This document shows positions 54,001-61,528 of a stretch of 64,000 nucleotides of DNA, piece after piece. The position numbers and the translations under genes were made by a program. The DNA lies in contig NC_092566.1 in assembly GCF_037975245.1 (NCBI RefSeq), forward strand, positions 1,552,001-1,616,000. The letters run 5' to 3'. Numbering within the stretch: the first letter of the stretch is position 1; each line of letters starts with the position of its first letter. The notes beneath the pieces are model-generated. The model did not search any database. It saw only the letters and a list, made by a program, of their open reading frames with translations, and was not told the origin of the DNA. The DNA is from Apostichopus japonicus. Its lineage: Eukaryota; Echinodermata; Holothuroidea; Aspidochirotida; Stichopodidae.

Positions 54001-57000
54001 TTTGTTAGTACAGGCATCTTAGTAGTCTGACCCGGCCGCCCCTGGACGGTTGTTTGAACTCCATAAGGAGACTGAGTATTGCTTACTTGACCTCCAGGAA
54101 ATTTGTTACCAGCGTGAGATGGTTCACTAACAAATTGATGTTGTACGCCTGGTGTTCCATACTCATTGGGTTTTATTGTGGTTAAGAGACCCTGTTGGGA
54201 CGACGCGGGGGTATGGACGACACCTGATTTAGGAGAAAATGTTCCAGGTGGTATAAACCTTGTTGGTGTCTGTTGACCTTGAGGGGTGTAACCTGGCTTT
54301 GCTACCCCTTGACTTGGCCTAGCGCGAGTAGGAGGGGGCGCTTTTCTTGGATCGATATAGCTAGACTGAGGTGTCCCTTGTATCTGGTTTGTTACCGGCA
54401 CTTGAATAACCTTCTTGGCACTCGGTGTTGGGCTATAAGAAGGTTTCGGTGAATAACGTTGTGGAACTGACTGTTGGTGTCCTTGTATGGATCCCTGGTG
54501 GACCTTTGGGTACATAGGTTGTGGTTGTGATTTTCTAGGGAAAGTGCCATATTCTGGGTAGCTTCTTTGTTGTGAAGGGGGTCCATGACTTGTTGGAATT
54601 TCTACACTAGCGGTCTGTCCTTGTCTGGGGAGTGTACTGGACCTCGCCGGGTACGTCTGAGCTGGTTGTTGGTACGTCGGCGCTAAAGGACCCTCGTTAA
54701 AATCTATGGGAGGCAAAAAGTGTGGGCGAGATGAGGTTCTGGAAGCTGACTGAGTTGGTGCGGGTGGCTTAACTGGGGCGTAAAGCGAACCAGTAGAGGG
54801 TTTATAAGACGGTGTAGACGATGGTGATGGTGCATAGGAAGAAGATGGTGAGTACGAAGGTGAAGGGGTATGAGATGTTGGGACTCCGTAAGGTTTCCCT
54901 GTCCGTTGAACTGGAATACTGTCACGAGGTTGTTGTATATCTCCTCCTTGATAAGTTCGTATTTGTGGCGATGAATGAGGCGACCAGACCGTTGGTTGTG
55001 TAAGAACTATCTTTCGCCGTCCATCCGTGGCGTCGTATTCCTCGGTGTAACCTGTTAGTATACAGTAGAACAAAGAAACCACACGAGTAAGAGTAAAAGT
55101 TGGATTCACTGTCCTTACGTATGCGTATGATACCTAACACGACATTGATGAAATGACGAACAACATTTAGACATTCCATGAGGAGGGAGGTTAGTTTGGT
55201 TAAGAATCACCATGCACTCTGGTAATATGGATTCAAAAAGAGATTTAGGGAGGAATCAACTTGCCTTTTGGTGACCTTCGTTGATCTGTGGTCATCCTTT
55301 GCGTCGGCAATGGCTGATAGGGCTGAGCGGATGGTGCGTGACCATATCCAGGGAAGCGTCCTCTTCTAAGTTTTTCGTCTGCCATGCGCTCGGCTGCTAG
55401 ATCTACAGTGTGGGGCATGCGGGTGTATAGGTTTGTAGAACATTGTGCACGGATGTCATGTCTACATACAGGATTAGGGTTTCGTTACGATGTGTTTAAA
55501 CAAGATTATTCTACCGGTGACATTGGTCAATACACTAAAGTGATAAACAATGTGTAATAACATGGAATGAGATACTAAGGGGAAAAGACGATTAAACATT
55601 AGGTGGCATGCGATGCTCGGAGTTGTCAACTTTGGATCTGAAATATGTATGTTTGTTTACAATATGCAATGAGGCAAATATTAATATAACAAGATACTAT
55701 AGAATCAATACATTAGTCCCTTTCTCTATAACATAACCAATTAAAACAAGTTCCAAATCATTCTCGTCGTATGAAATACCTACATCCATTGGATCTTACC
55801 ATAGAACTGGTTGGTCATTTGTGTCTGAATGAATTCCAAAGAAATGACCATATCATTGGGTTTTAACGTCGTCTTACACTCAAGTGATATACTTCACCTT
55901 ATGTTCATTTTCTGAAGACACAAAAACCGAGTAACCTAGAAAGCCTCATTTTATTATACCAGTTTTTGAATAAATATATATGAAAAGATACTTGCCTGGG
56001 GCAACCTCCATGAGATCTTCTACGGGTTTGTCCGTGTATCGTGTTTCCTTGACGACCGTTTTAGGTCCCACCTCTTCCCCATAGCCATCATTTTTCTGTG
56101 TCTCTTTGATTGTGGTTGTTGTCTCCTGGTTCCCCACCCTCTCTGTCACCGTTTTTGTGACGGTTTTCTCCGATTTGTCGCCTCCTGTTTTTGTTAGTAC
56201 CCTCGTGGTTGTGGTGGTCTTCTTCTTTATCGATAACCCACCTCCACCATCTGATGAAGAAACAAAAATATTGGATTACTTGCAACACTCGGCTTTATAT
56301 TGGGCCTTATTAATGGTGGTATGGCTTCAGCATAAAACGTGAACAAAATTGTTAGCAAGATATGTTGTTCACTCGCATTATAAGCAACTAACGATTAACG
56401 AAACATAAATTCATTAGGTCTATAGACTATAAATTTTAGATATATTATTTTTAGAAATATTAGAATAGACATTTGGAAGACCGATTCAGCTGCTTACAGC
56501 AGTTGATAGCGTTTGCGGTCGAACTTCTCTCGCCATCAAACATACTGACTTCAAGTCTTCATGATCTTTGAGTATATCATGAAACTGAAAATACATTATT
56601 CTCTTTCCAATAAATCCTGCTTCCCCATATTGACACCAGGCCCGGGGCTGTAGCTCCTGATCCCCCTCCCCCTACATGCTATATTTGACGTCGTTATAAC
56701 TTAGCGGGTATTTTTTTTCTGTTTTGGTCGCTATAGTTTCTGGAAGTTTTATCAAACCATAACAAGATTTTCTCACCATAATTTTATAATTGATCCAACT
56801 CAGACTCTTTTACTATAGATTTACTTTTATGAACTTTAATTAGGAACAATGGTTTATAAATGGTATAGATTCTAAAAAATATTGAAATTTAAGGTACTGA
56901 AAAATTAACAAAATGTTTATAGATACAAAATACCAGCATGGGTACGTACTGTTATCATTGGTTTGCGAGACTTGAACAGTACTCGGTCTATGCTGCACCG

Positions 57001-58208
57001 CATGATTATTCATAGTTGATGTCACGTGGGGTTGGATACTACTATGGGATGTCTGATAAGGAACTGCTGCCTGGTACCCCGGATGTGACTGATATGACGG
57101 TGGTTGACTTGGTGAGTATGACGTATAGGGTTGGTTTTGGTATGTATCCTGGGGTTGGTACGGCTGAGGGTACGAGTTTTGATAAGGTTGGTGATTCTGG
57201 TGCGGCTGTTGGTAGGTCGGCTGTGCAGGCTGATAGACTTGAGGTTGTTGGTAAGTCGGCTGAGGGGACTGTATCTTTGGATGACTATAAGCACTGCTGG
57301 TATAGTCAGTAACGGGACTATCTTCGTATCGTTTTCTAAGAAGGAAAACAAGTAGAAAACGACATGTTTAGCGTTTTCTCCGTTATTATGGACTGAGTCA
57401 AAACTAAAAATACATCCTTTTCAGAAATTTATTAAATTGAAATATGTCCCATTCTCTCTTACACTGGTATTACAATAGGTCGATGGATCAATCACTGATT
57501 AACCGGAAGTAAAATTAATTGAGTAAACATGGAGTGACAATTAAAATATGAGAGTCACGTGTGAGTTTTGCAGCCGAAAGGAAGGAACATATGTGAAATT
57601 AAGAAAGAAATGTGACAAATTCGGAACAAACTATTTAAAAACAAAAGAAAAATGATTGTATTTATCAGTCCTTCTCTCCGTGGTATCGTAGAAGTATAGG
57701 GACTTTTGAGGGGCAGATGTCTACTATAATGACCATAGTGGGTTACCATGCAGGGTGACTTCTAACCCACGTATTACAATAATATGTTATTTTTGTGTTT
57801 TTGATTCTTTCCAATTTGCCTCACGTCAGTATAGTAATTTGAAAGTCATGAAACGTTAGGATAGATTATGATTATGAAAATGATTATTAAAATATTATTT
57901 ATGCTACAAAATGTTTACTGTGTATGCCAAAGACAAAGTGAAGCGTTTGTCAACGAAACTACTGTCAACTAACGTCTAATAATTTGGCCAAACGTATAGA
58001 AGAATACATTAAATTTACTGATCCAAAAATGCAAGTAATTAAATGCCATATTATACCTCATGATTTCCAATTCCAAAATCCCAACAGAATTTTCAACAAT
58101 TGCCATGGCAACGTCACCAGATAAGCCTTGCATGCCGCGACCGTTGATGGAGACTACCTCATCCCCGAGTTGTATCTGCTGTTCTTTGCCGCTGCTCCTT
58201 TGCCGAAG
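26101..58208 (-). CDS. SYNPO2-like: Synaptopodin-2-like gene (5'-incomplete), overall span
   Basis: This entry gives the span of a multi-exon minus-strand gene; exons are listed separately. The family call rests on three things: a PDZ half-domain with GDEVVSINGRGMQGL; repeated basic motifs of the form A-x-MF-x(3)-R-x-RS near the C-terminal part; and a long low-complexity Pro/Gln/Ser-rich body without LIM domains. In vertebrates, synaptopodin-2 (myopodin) is an actin- and alpha-actinin-binding adaptor of Z-discs and stress fibres; a similar cytoskeletal role here is inference. Reading phases at all junctions agree (0 into the PDZ exon, 2 after it, 1 thereafter). Coding lengths add to 3771 nt with the 38 kb last exon and 4779 nt with the 26 kb last exon, both multiples of three. 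The first PDZ half and the start codon are missing and probably lie beyond 64 kb. A PDLIM/ZASP protein is the main alternative, but no LIM domain is seen. Confidence 0.75.
29879..29963. repeat. (TA)n microsatellite
   Basis: A pure TA array of about 84 bp. Confidence 0.95.
32420..32740. repeat. Diverged direct repeats containing AACCAATCAG
   Basis: Segments such as CTAACCAATCAG followed by CTATGGATATGA or a variant recur at about 32514 and 32675 (spacing about 161 bp). A weaker third copy is at about 32423. Immediately upstream, AGACGGACCCTGGG is repeated at 32110-32142. Function unknown; probably an old tandem duplication. Confidence 0.55.
35440..35685 (+). mobile_element. tRNA-derived SINE with (ATAC)n tail
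   Basis: The plus strand shows an A box TTAGCTCAGTGGTTAACGG and a B box GAGTTCGAGTCACTCC, a body of about 150 bp including GACTTCGGTCAGCTTGCGGC, and an ATACATACATAC tail. This layout is a classic tRNA-type SINE. It sits in the interval between the two alternative last exons. No clear target site duplication was seen. Confidence 0.75.
36535..36785. repeat. Diverged tandem duplication with G-rich minisatellite
   Basis: AAAACTATAGAGAAC and GATGAGCGYCGG recur about 140 bp apart (from about 36540 and 36683). Each is followed by a run of GGGGTAGAGT-like units. The G-rich strand could form G-quadruplexes. Confidence 0.7.
38029..38034 (-). terminator. Candidate poly(A) signal of exon A
   Basis: AATAAA on the minus strand overlapping the exon A stop codon (GAATAAAC). 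A second AATAAA lies within about 40 bp downstream in an A/T-rich stretch. The second is the more usual position for cleavage after the stop codon. Confidence 0.35.
38031..38398 (-). CDS. SYNPO2-like: Alternative 3'-terminal exon A
   Basis: This is a 368 bp coding terminal exon, acceptor TTCTTATCAG, phase 1, ending in TAA. It encodes KRPVPPPPKPKPKPRVLPP, then a Ser/Pro-rich segment, and contains two short motifs: YNSKPRGW and FNARPKGF. The end is NYTPRAGMVE. An AATAAA hexamer overlaps the stop codon and another lies just beyond. It joins the 46741 donor in frame, as exon B does, so A and B are likely alternative last exons. The Pro/Lys run is a candidate SH3 ligand. Confidence 0.78.
43718..43996. 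mobile_element. hAT-type MITE, 279 bp
   Basis: Ends are imperfect inverted repeats: CAGGCCCGTAGTCA on the left and CAGGCACGTAGCCA (reverse complement) on the right (12/14). The 8-bp flanks GTAAAGTA (43710-43717) and GTACAGTA (43997-44004) match 7/8, as expected for an 8-bp hAT target duplication. The interior has one copy of a GGGAGGGGTCTAAAGG / CCCCTCCC...CTTAGATGC segment, the same motif that is tandemly repeated in the element at 45706. Non-autonomous. Confidence 0.68.
45706..46598. mobile_element. Non-autonomous hAT element with internal tandem array
   Basis: The element is 893 bp with inverted ends CAGGGGCGTAGCGA (left) and the same 14 bp in reverse complement at the right. It is flanked by a perfect 8-bp target duplication CCTTCAAT (45698-45705, 46599-46606). 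Both features are characteristic of the hAT superfamily. There is no transposase. Inside, a unit of about 136 bp is repeated five times, followed by a single-copy segment of about 150 bp. The perfect duplication suggests a fairly recent insertion. It lies about 130 bp downstream of the 46741 splice donor. Confidence 0.88.
45751..46419. repeat. Five tandem units of about 136 bp inside the hAT element
   Basis: Units start with AATTTGATTTGCCGACG at 45751, 45886, 46024, 46160 and 46284, giving lengths 135, 138, 136, 124 and 136 (the last to 46419). Each contains TGGGGGAGGGGTCTAAGGG, a complementary C-rich tract, and GAAACGTCCTTAGATGCAAT. The G-rich and C-rich tracts of each unit can pair as a hairpin. 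Confidence 0.92.
46741..47649 (-). CDS. SYNPO2-like: Exon with two synaptopodin-type motifs, acidic block and polyproline
   Basis: The exon is 909 bp, acceptor TCTTCACAG, donor AGAA|GTTAGT. In order it encodes VVQRAKSFHGLPTRDKGAIE; GARMFAKQRKRSAKYT (about 47455-47504); a very acidic stretch (DADYDEEELAEMYDDEDYE); a run of about 13 prolines (about 47143-47190); and GAQMFARLRERSEQFV (46951-46997). It ends at PPWEAQR. The two MF-A-x-x-R-x-RS motifs are the family signature. Polyproline of this kind can bind profilin or EVH1/SH3 domains. If the donor is not used, the frame stops after one more residue (TAG inside GTTAGT), giving a third possible C-terminus. Confidence 0.85.
48608..48680 (+). mobile_element. 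hAT-like terminal fragment
   Basis: CAGGGGCGACCAAACTTGCT followed by GTAAGAGCCGCATA resembles the common hAT terminus (CAGGGG...CCAA...GAGCCGCA). No matching opposite end was found nearby, so it looks truncated. The right boundary is approximate. Confidence 0.45.
49226..49326. repeat. (CA)n-(TA)n microsatellite at PLE 3' end
   Basis: A CA run of about 22 bp continues into a TA run of about 75 bp. It directly adjoins the 3' end of the minus-strand Penelope-like fragment. Confidence 0.95.
49327..49925 (-). mobile_element. Penelope-like element fragment: GIY-YIG endonuclease end and 3' UTR
   Basis: The minus-strand frame encodes CKEGNYVGETGSRFRLRFNN, the core of the GIY-YIG endonuclease of Penelope-like elements. 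It continues through HSLKNLQCILI to the C-terminus (stop near 49610), then about 280 bp of 3' UTR. The endonuclease part is nearly identical to the plus-strand copy at 50755-50905. It is cut at its 5' side at about 49925, where it abuts the other copy head-to-head. The 3' UTR contains a hammerhead-like motif (49434-49474) that the other copy lacks. Confidence 0.85.
49434..49474 (-). ncRNA. Hammerhead-ribozyme-like motif in PLE 3' UTR
   Basis: Read on the minus strand: TATTG, then CTGACGA (fits CUGANGA), one extra A, a 6-bp stem II GGTCCC/GGGACC with loop AGG, then GAAA, AT, TC and CAATA. TATTG pairs with CAATA as a short stem I, and TC would be the cleavage dinucleotide. Penelope-like elements are known to carry minimal type I hammerhead motifs with a very short stem III, so the location fits. 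The extra A before stem II and the near-absent stem III make activity uncertain. Confidence 0.5.
49926..50998 (+). mobile_element. Penelope-like element fragment: RT C-terminal part plus GIY-YIG endonuclease
   Basis: One uninterrupted plus-strand frame contains the reverse-transcriptase catalytic segment YYRYIDDIFFVW (YxDD at about 49955-49985) and ISFLDVLVKLDGNSLTTSVY with YYKPTDIHMY. It then has a Cys-rich motif CGKPRCQICPH and the GIY-YIG endonuclease (IYIFYC...CKEGNYVGETGSRF). Most of the RT N-terminal part is missing because the copy starts at the head-to-head junction. After SLKNL the sequence jumps into distal 3' UTR sequence, so the endonuclease C-terminus and proximal UTR are deleted, and the copy ends in a (TA)n run. 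Not autonomous as it stands. Confidence 0.88.
50958..50998. repeat. (TA)n microsatellite at 3' end of the plus-strand PLE copy
   Basis: A TA run of about 40 bp immediately follows PLE 3' sequence, mirroring the arrangement at 49250-49326. Confidence 0.95.
53489..55051 (-). CDS. SYNPO2-like: Large proline-rich exon
   Basis: The exon is 1563 bp (about 520 residues), acceptor TACTAACAG and a consensus donor AAAAG|GTGAGT. It begins GYTEEYDATDGRRKIV. It then runs through a long Ser/Pro/Tyr/Gln-rich disordered body with SPSYSPSSSYAPSPS, KAPPPTRARPSQG and SPKASPKPVYTP. It ends with an acidic patch (TREDEEERAMVEEKED) and a basic block (SQRKRRDLKAKSEKKQK) that looks like a bipartite nuclear localisation signal. 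Vertebrate myopodin shuttles to the nucleus; a similar behaviour is possible. The many S/T-P sites suggest proline-directed phosphorylation. No globular domain is visible. Confidence 0.85.
55052..55264 (-). other. GC-AG intron
   Basis: A 213-bp intron with donor AAG|GCAAGT and acceptor TACTAACAG. TACTAAC is also a perfect branch-point-like string, very close to the acceptor. Confidence 0.75.
55265..55402 (-). CDS. SYNPO2-like: Short exon: basic AAERMADEKLRRGRF segment, GC donor
   Basis: The exon is 138 bp, acceptor CACTGTAG, encoding (D)LAAERMADEKLRRGRFPGYG and then a Pro/Gln tail ending RRSPK. The basic block resembles the MF-x-RR-x-R motifs found later in the protein and may be a diverged copy. 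The donor is AAG|GCAAGT, the second GC donor in a row. Using the GT 5 nt downstream would change phase and hit a stop in the next exon. The exon is too short to have been found alone; phase and splice sites support it. Confidence 0.75.
55403..55995 (-). other. GC-AG intron
   Basis: A 593-bp intron with donor CAG|GCAAGT and acceptor CACACTGTAG. AT-rich with no other feature seen. Confidence 0.72.
55996..56250 (-). CDS. SYNPO2-like: Exon: Thr/Lys-rich segment, followed by a GC donor
   Basis: The exon is 255 bp, acceptor TTCATCAG, encoding NGGGGLSIKKKTTTTTR, then KTVTKTVTERVGNQE, then VKETRYTDKPVEDLMEVAP. The 3' splice donor is CAG|GCAAGT rather than GT. The nearest GT (5 nt further on) would shift the frame and meet a TAG in the next exon, so the GC donor is required. 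No domain is recognised; the Thr/Glu/Lys composition suggests a disordered, phosphorylatable linker. Confidence 0.8.
56251..56949 (-). other. Intron, GT-AG
   Basis: A 699-bp intron between donor GTACGT and acceptor CTTCATCAG. It contains a C-rich patch at 56637-56685 beginning CAGGCCCGGGG, too degraded to assign to a transposon. Confidence 0.7.
56950..57335 (-). CDS. SYNPO2-like: Exon: Gln/Pro/Tyr-rich linker with PPSY motif
   Basis: The exon is 386 bp, entered at CTTAG|A and left at ACA|GTACGT. It encodes KRYEDSPVTDYTSS, then a low-complexity stretch with repeated PTYQQP and PYQNSYPQP-like units, then NHAVQHRPSTVQVSQTNDN. There is no stop in the frame fixed by the PDZ exon; another frame is also open because of the repetitive composition, but it does not join. 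PPSY (57092-57103) is a PPxY motif, the class bound by WW domains. Vertebrate SYNPO2 uses such a motif to bind BAG3. Conservation of that interaction here is inference. Confidence 0.8.
57336..58056 (-). other. Intron, GT-AG
   Basis: A 721-bp intron, donor GTATAA, acceptor TCCTTCTTAG; no embedded feature recognised. Confidence 0.75.
58057..58208 (-). CDS. SYNPO2-like: Exon: C-terminal half of the PDZ domain
   Basis: The exon is 152 bp and encodes about 50 residues from LRQRSSGKEQQIQ through LGDEVVSINGRGMQG to GILELEIM. This covers the beta-C to beta-F part of a PDZ domain; GDEVVSING is the diagnostic core. It starts after a clear acceptor (pyrimidine-rich tract, CTGCAG) and ends at GAG|GTATAA, phase 2. 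The next exon supplies A to complete an Arg codon. The carboxylate-binding loop (GLGF-type) would be in the preceding exon, which was not found in the 5.8 kb upstream. PDZ domains bind C-terminal or internal peptide ligands. Confidence 0.85.
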
Positions 58209-60564
58209 CTGCAGAAGAGACAAGAAAATAAATAATTATTTGTCTTAAAAACTTTGAAAGTAATCAAGCTTTTAACGTAAAGTGTCTCGGTAGAGAACCT
58301 GTGCACGAAGACCAAACTTTATGGTAGTATTTCCGTTACCAAGACAGAACCGAACTCTCAGTCCCAATGCCCTAACATCGGGACCGTGTGAACATGATCG
58401 TGGTATTTTAAGATACTTTACCATTCACAATTTCCGGACAGGAGAGTTGTTAAAAATAAACTAGTCAAAGTAACATCATTATATAAAAATATGTTTTTTT
58501 TTTTCAGCCGGCTTCTAAAAGTATTTCTAATAAAGAAGAAATCCTGGCGTTACGTTCCTTTGTGGTATTGGCCTTCTCTTTCAAGCACGTCGATGTAAAG
58601 TCCGCTATAACTTATTCTCAAATCTTAGTAAAAAATCGTCAGTGGTACTAAAAACCGATGTATTCGATTAACCGACGCCTCACAGATGCGATTAAAAATG
58701 ACCGGCCGAATAAAATCAGCATATTTATCAACGTATGTTAGGTTTCATATAGTGTCAAAAATCACCAACGCGTTTTTCGTATGTATAGTGTGACATGCTA
58801 ATATGCGCTTGGATAGAACAATTTCATCACGCATTCAGAACAGCAACAGTATTTTAAACATAGCTAGCTAATTGAAGAGACACTTGAAATGCTTTAGTTT
58901 CGTAGGTCTAACAACTCTAAAAAGTTTCGAAACAAGATTGACTTGGAATAACCACTGATGTGTAACATAACTATTATGATTATACTAGCATCGAAGCAAA
59001 TGCGAATTGCAATGTATTTATCCTTGCGCTCTTGATTTTTCTGAGGGTCGCCAAGTTTTTTTGGAGGGTTGCCAATTAATTCTGAATTTAAAAAGAAAAA
59101 AAGAGGTTGTGATTGCAAGAGGAGGGTATATGGATAGAGATATGGATAGGGCTTTGGGAGAGGATATATAAGTATTGGAATACGAGGAGATAGTTATTGG
59201 GAGGGAGGAATAGGGATAGGGATGTGTTAATGTGTTAATAAGTGAATACGTATTGACCATGTTGACCCAGTACAGAAAACACAGTTAATATGTATTTTAC
59301 ATTGTGAACCACGTGACATGCCCTAAAAGATTGCTGTTTATGAAAGCAATCGAACACGATCATAAATTCCCCAGCGATATCAATCCTTTAACCAAAGCTA
59401 GGTCATCGTGTTTGACCTATACCTAACGAAAGTGCTGTTTACAATGTGGTAAGCTCAACAGCGCGTCGTTTTTACTATCACCAACATATGTGTGGCTATC
59501 TTTCAATTAGGCAGTTATCTTCATCCGATGGACTTGTCGCCGTAAAATTGTCGATTATTTAAATATCTTCACAGTAGTCTGCTGTTCATCAAACTTTATC
59601 AGACATCATTAAGATGTCAGACCCTACTTAAATATGAACCATATGAAATTGAACATCACCCTACCCTCTATATAACCTGAACCTGATTTTAAGTGCACGG
59701 AAGCCTAAATACCAGTTGTTGTTGGGGGGGGATAGACTTTCTGATATTACAACGCCAATTACTTTAACATACTGAAATATGAAATATATATTTGTCTATA
59801 TACTAAATATTGAAAATGTAGATATATAATACAACGCCCTTGGTTTGGGAGTATTATGCAGTTCCCGGTCAGTTAAACAAATCCATCGATAAGTTTATCA
59901 AGATTTTTTTTTACACCATATATTCATTTACTCCCTAAGCGTTAACAGTTAATATTGTAGGACATTGAACTTAAAAAACAACATAATTATTCAAGTTTGG
60001 CAATTGATATTAATATATTTCATGTCAATTTTGCTGCGAGTTGCAGAATATATAATTTTGAAAATGGCCTAATGACTGCAGTGCAGAGTCCAGCTGTTGC
60101 TTGGTAATGGACCACACACGAAGATTGGCCGAACCTATTAATGGCACTACCATCCAGATGACCCAATCCGAATTTTGGAACTAGTGCAAGCCACATATCA
60201 TGGTTGACTGTTAACTGGTCTCCATTTAACAGTCGACTCGGATAAATTGCTTTTCGAAGATACTATTCGTTAATATACATCAATAATGTATTCATAACTA
60301 GATATTAACAAACACTACCAATTGGTGCACCAAGTTTGTACCAGTTTTACTTGCACCGGTTTATTTCTGCCATGAATCAGTTAAAGAGGTCAAAACACTC
60401 ACCTTATTTATACTTGCCTTTAGTTATACAATTTCCTGTTAATAAATACGTTACGCTTAAAATTGTATCCACATTACTCGAATGGAAACTAATCAGTCGT
60501 ATAGATACTGCAGTATCGGTTTGACACATTTCATTAAACGCTTATCCAACGGTAACTTTCGAGT
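58209..60564. other. Upstream intron / intergenic sequence
   Basis: This region should be intron 5' of the PDZ exon. The preceding exon (first half of the PDZ) was searched for on the minus strand and not found. It contains a segment at 58296-58412 resembling 19255-19372, and a diverged, tRNA-less copy of the tRNA-Pro unit flank at 59731-59870 (TAGACTTTCTGATATTACAA). Confidence 0.5.
59731..59870 (+). repeat. Diverged copy of the tRNA-Pro unit flank
   Basis: TAGACTTTCTGATATTACAA, then CTAAATATTGAAAATGTA match the sequence that precedes each tRNA-Pro copy downstream, but no tRNA follows. It is the most diverged of five flank copies (others at 60808, 63180, 63472 and 63841). Confidence 0.7.
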
Positions 60565-60636
60565 GGCCCGTTGGTCTAGAGGTATGATTCTCGCTTCGGG
60601 TGCGAGAGGTCCCGGGTTCGATTCCCGGACAGGCCC
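60565..60636 (+). tRNA. tRNA-Pro(CGG): tRNA-Pro(CGG), copy 1
   Basis: A 72-nt cloverleaf with anticodon loop TTCGGGT (anticodon CGG), a good anticodon stem (CTCGC/GCGAG), A box and B box GGTTCGATTCC, and discriminator C; no intron. The acceptor stem GGCCCGT / ACAGGCC has a C-A mismatch at position 5:68. A 383-bp unit starting here includes the next copy's 5' flank. Confidence 0.93.
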
Positions 60637-60947
60637 AATTGCTTTTGCATCATTACAATATGTGATTGTGTATTCACGGGAATTCCCGCTCTTATGTCGC
60701 AGACAACTAAGACTACAGTTGATCAATAAATGTATTTAAATCATAGTATTTCCCCAAACTGTGCTTCGTTAATCTATTTTTATTTTGGGCAAGAGCTTTA
60801 GATTGACTTTCTGATATTACAACACCATTAACTTAAGCATACAGGAATATTATGATATTAGCCTATATATTAAATATTGAAGATGTATAAACTTGATACA
60901 TGAGGGGTGTAGAATAATCGCCGGTTCGTTTCACAACGCTATAGAGT

Positions 60948-61019
60948 GGCCCGTTGGTCTAGAGGTATGATTCTCGCTTCGGGTGCGAGAGGTCCCGGGT
61001 TCGATTCCCGGACAGGCCC
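60948..61019 (+). tRNA. tRNA-Pro(CGG): tRNA-Pro(CGG), copy 2
   Basis: Identical 72 nt to copy 1, including the 5:68 C-A mismatch. The 3' flank shares only about 13 bp (AATTGCTTTTGCA) before diverging, so the duplicated unit ends here. Confidence 0.93.
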
Positions 61020-61454
61020 AATTGCTTTTGCAAGAACAGTAAATTGAACAGCTTTAATTTTGTGCTTATTACATCACTTAATTCTAATGACGTGCTGCGA
61101 CTCGTGGTGCAATTGTAGATTACTACAGTCTACGTTCCCGGATGGGGTTGAACCCCCTAGTCTTTTGGGGATGACATGATTAAACCTTAGAGTGCTTCGT
61201 GTCTCTAATGCTGATACTAAAAACTACCTGCCATATTTGATTTTTTTGCGCAATAAAGAGATAATGTAATTCAGCGGTCCATGGTGACTAAGCTACGACC
61301 CACTTAGTCACGACCCACCAAACCACCCCCACACCAGCCCTAAGAATAAATGCTCAGAATGCTTGAAAGCTCCAAAAAGTGTAGATAAATTCACGACGTT
61401 TGTAATAATCTCACGACCCACCATACTTTGTTATCCCGACCTGTAGTTGAAGCA
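61020..61454. other. Spacer between tRNA genes
   Basis: About 430 bp. A stretch at 61090-61160 has weak A- and B-box-like strings (GTGGTGCAATTG, GGGTTGAACCCC) but does not fold as a tRNA. Confidence 0.5.

Positions 61455-61528
<74 letters not shown>
61455..61528 (+). tRNA. tRNA-Asn(GTT): tRNA-Asn(GTT)
   Basis: A 74-nt cloverleaf: acceptor GTCTCCG/CGGGGAC with one T-G wobble pair, D-arm GCGCAATCGGTTAGCGC, anticodon loop CTGTTAA (anticodon GTT), T-arm with GGTTCAAGCCC, and discriminator G. No intron. It is outside the tRNA-Pro unit and single in the window. Confidence 0.95.

Noticed and set aside
56637-56690. CAGGCCCGGGGCTGTAGCTCC as a third hAT end
   Set aside because: No matching inverted end or target duplication was found around it.
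57022-57351. Minus-strand frame starting MFSFLENDTK
   Set aside because: It is in a different frame from the one set by the PDZ exon and its splice site; the joined frame gives the Q/P/Y-rich protein.
60395-60500. Consensus AAG|GTGAGT donor on the minus strand at about 60400, a candidate for the missing PDZ exon
   Set aside because: The phase-0 frame before it meets a stop about nine codons upstream and shows no PDZ residues.
61084-61160. tRNA-like A and B boxes
   Set aside because: Only four acceptor pairs form and the arms do not fold; treated as chance or a very old relic.
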